54,523 nucleotides of DNA from Candidatus Omnitrophota bacterium. Lineage in GTDB: Bacteria; Omnitrophota; Gorgyraeia; Gygaellales; UBA12090. Where the stretch lies: positions 1 through 54,523 of the forward strand of contig JAUSCZ010000004.1 of assembly GCA_030674475.1 (NCBI GenBank), in the 5' to 3' direction. Numbering within the stretch: position 1 is the first letter of the stretch; every line of letters starts with the position of its first letter. Under the pieces are notes generated by a model. That model made no database searches and was not told the DNA's origin. It saw only the letters and a list, made by a program, of their open reading frames with translations. The translations under genes were made by a program, and so were the position numbers. This document shows, piece after piece, positions 51,584 to 54,523 of this stretch.

Positions 51584-51973
51584 TTACGTTTGGCTGGATA
51601 GTTTCTCTTTGACTTCCCGGGGGATCCCTATGGGTTGGATATCCTTATCCACGCACACCATGACAGTCGAACCTGTAGCGATAAGCTGAGCAGTATTTTT
51701 ATTCTTTACCGCGTATTCAAAAGTAAAGCTGGCGTTGGAAATTTTAGAGACTTTTGTTTCAATATGTAAGATGTCGCCATAGCGTCCGGGAGCCTTATAA
51801 TCTATATCCTGATGCGCCACCACAAAAGAGAAGCCTCTGGACAGGCACTCCTTGACGAATATATCCCTGGACTCCAGATATTCAGTGCGGCTCCTTTCAA
51901 AATACCTGAGGTAGTTGGCATAATAGACAATCCCGCCACAATCAGTATCTTCATAATAAATACGGATATCCAT
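51584..51973 (-). CDS. ybgC: YbgC-family acyl-CoA thioesterase
   Basis: I prefer the ATG at 51973 (MDIRIYYEDTDCGGIVYYANYLRYFERSRTEYL). It has 129 residues. The hotdog-fold active-site Asp in YEDTD and the YYANYLRYFE motif are present. YbgC-type enzymes hydrolyse acyl-CoA and are often linked to the Tol-Pal envelope system. Confidence 0.9.
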   Translation of the reverse strand: MDIRIYYEDTDCGGIVYYANYLRYFERSRTEYLESRDIFVKECLSRGFSFVVAHQDIDYKAPGRYGDILHIETKVSKISNASFTFEYAVKNKNTAQLIATGSTVMVCVDKDIQPIGIPREVKEKLSSQT

Positions 51974-52116
51974 AAAACATATTTTAATATAATTCAGTAA
52001 TATTGCAAGCCAAAACAAAGTAGGGTTGCCAATCCAAATTTAGAAATGTCAGGTTCAGCGTCAAAAGGCCAGGTCAGTCAATGGGTGGCCCCTTCTTTGT
52101 CTTGCCTTGTTAAAAG

Positions 52117-52210
52117 ACATAGGGGCTGAACAGTGTTCAGCCCCTATGTGCGCTATGTTGAGAAATAGAATCGTCCCCTTTTCTCGTCAGATAATTAGTG
52201 TTGTGTCCCC
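52117..52210. repeat. Direct-repeat unit A with 16-bp palindrome
   Basis: Perfect 16-bp arms ACATAGGGGCTGAACA around one base (52117-52149), then a tail containing GATAATTAGTGTTGTGTCCCC. It is homologous to 53068-53163. The 52019-52260 gap holds nothing else that I can identify. Confidence 0.75.
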
Positions 52211-52260
52211 CGATTCTCTCTGCGGCTCTCTTTTCATTATCGCCAACATCAAATACGAAT

Positions 52261-52488
52261 TTAAGAAAGTTGAAATACAGGCACTTGGATGGTTCTGGAG
52301 GAACGATGCAGCTCTATTACCTTCTGAATTTTATCTACGATATCTGGGGAAAAATATTCTTCGCCGCAATTTTGGCATACATCTGCAGGCACATTCTCAA
52401 CCGCAATCAATTCACCTTGATACCATTGCGTATAAGTGATATTCTTAGAAATAGTTTCGCTATGACATGCAGAACATTTTTTATTCAT
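52261..52488 (-). CDS. YgiT-type zinc-finger antitoxin-like protein
   Basis: The 75-residue protein has CSACHSE...CQNCGEEYFSPDIVDKI, the two-CxxC N-terminal zinc domain of MqsA/YgiT. The HTH part of full MqsA is missing. It overlaps the preceding DUF4258 gene by 4 nt. In such pairs the YgiT protein is the presumed antitoxin. Confidence 0.85.
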   Translation of the reverse strand: MNKKCSACHSETISKNITYTQWYQGELIAVENVPADVCQNCGEEYFSPDIVDKIQKVIELHRSSRTIQVPVFQLS

Positions 52489-52793
52489 AGTCTTTTTCTC
52501 CTTATTTTATTATCAATCCATTTGCTTGTGTCAGGTTCATATACCGTTACAATACTAAGAATGGGCAAAAACGCTACTTGAATGTGCAAAACCTTTCCCC
52601 CTTTAGTTTTACCATAGATAAGAGAACTCGGTCCATATTTATCAAAAGGATAATCTTCAAGTATTTCACCGTTCAGAATGGCTTGTTCAATCTCTTCGCC
52701 GGTTATGTGGCGATTAATTCTTTGTTCAACACCATGTTTGGTGTAACGAAATTTCTTCTCGATAATACTCTTACGAATCTCTATAATTTCCAT
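52485..52793 (-). CDS. DUF4258 protein (putative toxin of YgiT pair)
   Basis: I prefer the ATG at 52793 (MEIIEIRKSIIEKKFRYTKHG). It has 102 residues. The KHGVEQRI and VTVYEPDTSKW motifs are the DUF4258 signature, a RelE/MqsR-like ribonuclease fold by family knowledge. It is cotranscribed with the YgiT gene. The module is flanked by direct repeats (52117-52210 and 53068-53163). Confidence 0.8.
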   Translation of the reverse strand: MEIIEIRKSIIEKKFRYTKHGVEQRINRHITGEEIEQAILNGEILEDYPFDKYGPSSLIYGKTKGGKVLHIQVAFLPILSIVTVYEPDTSKWIDNKIRRKRL

Positions 52794-52885
52794 TAAGATA
52801 ACCTTACCACAACAAGATTGAGATGTCAAGAATCCCTATTCGGTTGTCTGGAAATGATACTATAGATCGTTACCCCCCTACTCAC

Positions 52886-53030
52886 AGACTGGGTCAAATG
52901 GTTATGTCATTCCCGCGAAAGCGGGAATCCACGACGATAGATTCTGGATCCGTCCCCGCGAAGGCGGGGATTAAAGCATTCGGGGATGACAAAAACCTCT
53001 CGTCGAAACCATATTCATTTGACCCAGTCT
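52886..53030. mobile_element. MITE-like element with nested REP unit
   Basis: Outer 15-bp perfect inverted arms AGACTGGGTCAAATG (52886-52900 and 53016-53030) enclose a GTCATTCCCGC...GGGGATGAC unit (52906-52990) with two small stems (CCCGCGAAAGCGGG, CCCCGCGAAGGCGGGG). Confidence 0.75.
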
Positions 53031-53067
53031 CTCATAGAAGGGAGTTAAAGGGCTGCGTTAAAAAAGC

Positions 53068-53163
53068 CGTAGGGGCTAAAACAATGTTCTAGCCCCTACG
53101 CGTGCGATAGGTTGAAAAATAGAAGCGCTTCTTTGTTGTCAAGATAATTAGTACTGTATCCCC
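53068..53163. repeat. Direct-repeat unit B with 16-bp palindrome
   Basis: Arms CGTAGGGGCTAAAACA and TGTTCTAGCCCCTACG (one mismatch, single central base), followed by a tail matching unit A (GATAATTAGTACTGTATCCCC). The 52830-53181 gap holds this unit and the MITE-like element. Confidence 0.75.
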
Positions 53164-53181
53164 TAATTAGTCTAATTACCC

Positions 53182-54523
53182 TTATTTGTCCAGCTTAATC
53201 TCCCCCGTGCTTTTTCCGGACACATTACCGGCGGCATCCTTAAACCAAACAAAAACAGTCTTTTTGTTGTTTCCGGGGCTTACCAGCTTGTACTTAAAAA
53301 TTCCCTGCCCATAGGCAGTAGCTACGGTAGTAAGGTCAGTCCAGCCGCCATCAGTCGCCTTGGGCTTTGCTACTCTATCGGCTTCAGTGGCCTTATAATC
53401 ATATAAATAATAGCCGGCTACCCCTACACTATCCGTCGCCGAAAGACTGACGCTTATGGTCCTATTCTTGGTCGGCGATGAGGTATGAATTGTTAGGCCC
53501 CCGGAAGGCGCGGAGGTGTCCGAGCTATAGGTTACTGCCAGGGTATCGCTGGCGCTGTTACCGGCGGTGTCGGTAGCGGTGACGGTGATGGTGTTGGTGC
53601 CGTCAAGCAGGCTAATGCCGGTAATTAACCAGGAGGTTATTCCGCTGGCGGTGCCGCTTTCTCCTTTATCATTAGACCAGGTTACTGCTTTCGTGTCCCC
53701 AGCGGCTGAACCGCTCAAGCTGATAGTGCTTGAAGACGATTTATATTTCGCGTCTGATGTTGGGCTGGTAATGGTAATTGTGGGAGCGGTGGTATCCAGG
53801 GTAATCTTCCTCGTGCTTTTATTAGACACATTACCGGCGGCATCCTTATACCAGACATAAACAGTCTTTTCGTTGTTTCCATCGCTTACCAACTTGTAAT
53901 CCATACTTCCAAATACATATCCAATAACTGGTATGGTAAAGTTAAGCTCCACCCAGCCGCTTTCACTGGCCTTAGGAGCTGATATTATCTCCGTGGCCTT
54001 ACAATCATATAAATAATAGCCGGTTACCCCTACATTATCCGTCGCCGAAAGACCGACGCTTATGGTCTTATTCTTGGTCGGTGATGAGGTATTAATTGTT
54101 AGGCCCCCGGAAGGCGCGGAGGTGTCCGAGCTATAGGTTACTGCCCGGCTATCGCTGGCGGAATTGGCAGAAACAGAATCTTTACTTGATTGAGAATCAG
54201 ATGAGTTAAAACCCTTAGAGGTGGCTATGGCGGATAATGTACTATCCAAAATTATCATGGTATTCGCCCTATCGGATATGTTCCTTGCGGCATCCTTATA
54301 CCAGGCATAGACATATTTATTTCCATCACCTGTGCTTAAGGTATAGCTTATGTTTGCGCTGTAACTGGTAGTTGAGCTTACTGCTACCCATCCGCTTGCC
54401 CCTAACAATGGCGTATCGCTATCTTCAGACGCATAATACGCGGTAACTCCTTTATCATCTGTTGCTGAAAGATTTAAGGTTACGTTTCCACTATCGGCAT
54501 ACATTTTTCCGCTATTAATAGTA
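53182..54523 (-). CDS. Ig-like repeat surface protein, C-terminal part (runs off right edge)
   Basis: The frame is open past the track start to the window end (upstream codons read TINSGK-MYADSGNVTLNL), so this is the C-terminal ~447 residues of a longer protein. At least three bacterial Ig-like (Big/FN3-like) repeats appear, with the recurring pattern SVSLSATDSVGVAGYYLYDYKATE...TVFVWFKDAAGNVSGKS. One HYR/cadherin-like unit (APTITITSPTSDAKYKSSSSTISLSGSA...NTITVTATDTAGNSASDT) is also present. There is no sorting signal at the C-terminus (ends KSTGEIKLDK). It is probably a secreted or surface adhesin or filament. Confidence 0.85.
   Translation of the reverse strand, partial: TINSGKMYADSGNVTLNLSATDDKGVTAYYASEDSDTPLLGASGWVAVSSTTSYSANISYTLSTGDGNKYVYAWYKDAARNISDRANTMIILDSTLSAIATSKGFNSSDSQSSKDSVSANSASDSRAVTYSSDTSAPSGGLTINTSSPTKNKTISVGLSATDNVGVTGYYLYDCKATEIISAPKASESGWVELNFTIPVIGYVFGSMDYKLVSDGNNEKTVYVWYKDAAGNVSNKSTRKITLDTTAPTITITSPTSDAKYKSSSSTISLSGSAAGDTKAVTWSNDKGESGTASGITSWLITGISLLDGTNTITVTATDTAGNSASDTLAVTYSSDTSAPSGGLTIHTSSPTKNRTISVSLSATDSVGVAGYYLYDYKATEADRVAKPKATDGGWTDLTTVATAYGQGIFKYKLVSPGNNKKTVFVWFKDAAGNVSGKSTGEIKLDK

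Noticed and set aside
52107-52439. Plus-strand ORF with GAEQCSAP peptide
   Set aside because: It is a translation of the mobile palindrome and the antisense of the YgiT gene.
1-54523. tRNA or rRNA genes
   Set aside because: Intergenic gaps are short and are explained by repeats, promoters and hairpins. No cloverleaf or rRNA motif was recognised by eye, though no covariance search was possible.

Overview
The window looks like a contig from an uncultured Gram-negative bacterium of the PVC-like candidate phyla, and I favour Omnitrophota (OP3). That placement is inference. It rests on an RND/TolC efflux operon, an L,D-transpeptidase, lipoprotein export, a PEP-CTERM tail, a mid-range GC content, abundant small palindromic repeats that enter reading frames (for example the SLPTGRQA peptide), and giant signal-peptide proteins. 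Almost every gene is on the minus strand. Only one toxin-antitoxin pair and yifB/comM are on the plus strand. I saw no rRNA, tRNA or CRISPR array.

Region 1 (1-16.1 kb) is the remarkable part. Two complete giant genes (2025 and 2630 codons) and the truncated start of a third share one architecture. Each begins with a Sec-type signal peptide and a nearly identical ~400-residue N-terminal module. The two complete genes then carry several whole central-carbon enzymes strung together and end in a shared ~140-residue C-terminal module. The upstream gene encodes class II fructose-bisphosphate aldolase, a GlpX-like fructose-1,6-bisphosphatase, a second aldolase and triosephosphate isomerase. The next encodes enolase and pyruvate phosphate dikinase. 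Nearly all catalytic residues that can be checked by eye are present. A short Ala/Ser motif, [AS]SA followed by I or M, recurs at every domain junction and may be a linker or a processing site. The upstream gene has a consensus promoter and a ~225-nt leader containing an intrinsic-terminator-like hairpin. A PIN-type toxin-antitoxin pair sits between the second and third giant genes.

Region 2 (16-26 kb) holds a MarR-TolC-HlyD-RND efflux operon, a PadR regulator, accA, an LysM/L,D-transpeptidase, a DUF212 membrane protein and a coiled-coil membrane protein. Region 3 (26-30 kb) holds yifB/comM, a REP-associated tyrosine transposase (RAYT) element with a nearby 80-bp internally deleted copy, a truncated PEP-CTERM gene and a divergent rpmA. 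Region 4 (30-41 kb) is metabolic: dgkA, folE, mnmE, folC and purH. It is followed by a cluster of a YchF C-terminal-domain-only protein, an MFS transporter, lysine 2,3-aminomutase and two D-Ala-D-Ala-ligase-like ATP-grasp enzymes.

Region 5 (41-54.5 kb) holds a SulP transporter with a tandem repeat at its 3' end, rex, nth, an alpha/beta hydrolase coupled to a radical SAM protein, a VapBC pair and an M48 metallopeptidase lipoprotein. The lipoprotein's signal peptide is encoded across a heptanucleotide repeat that is out of frame with the best ATG in this assembly. The region continues with a HAD hydrolase, PAC2, M20, FmdB-type and YbgC proteins, a YgiT/DUF4258 toxin-antitoxin pair and a partial Ig-like repeat surface protein running off the right edge.

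Taken together, the giant genes would cover gluconeogenic/glycolytic steps at both ends of the pathway (F6P/FBP/triose-P and 2-PG/PEP/pyruvate), apparently on exported polyprotein-like chains. The missing middle steps (GAPDH, PGK, PGM) could lie on the truncated third gene or outside the window.
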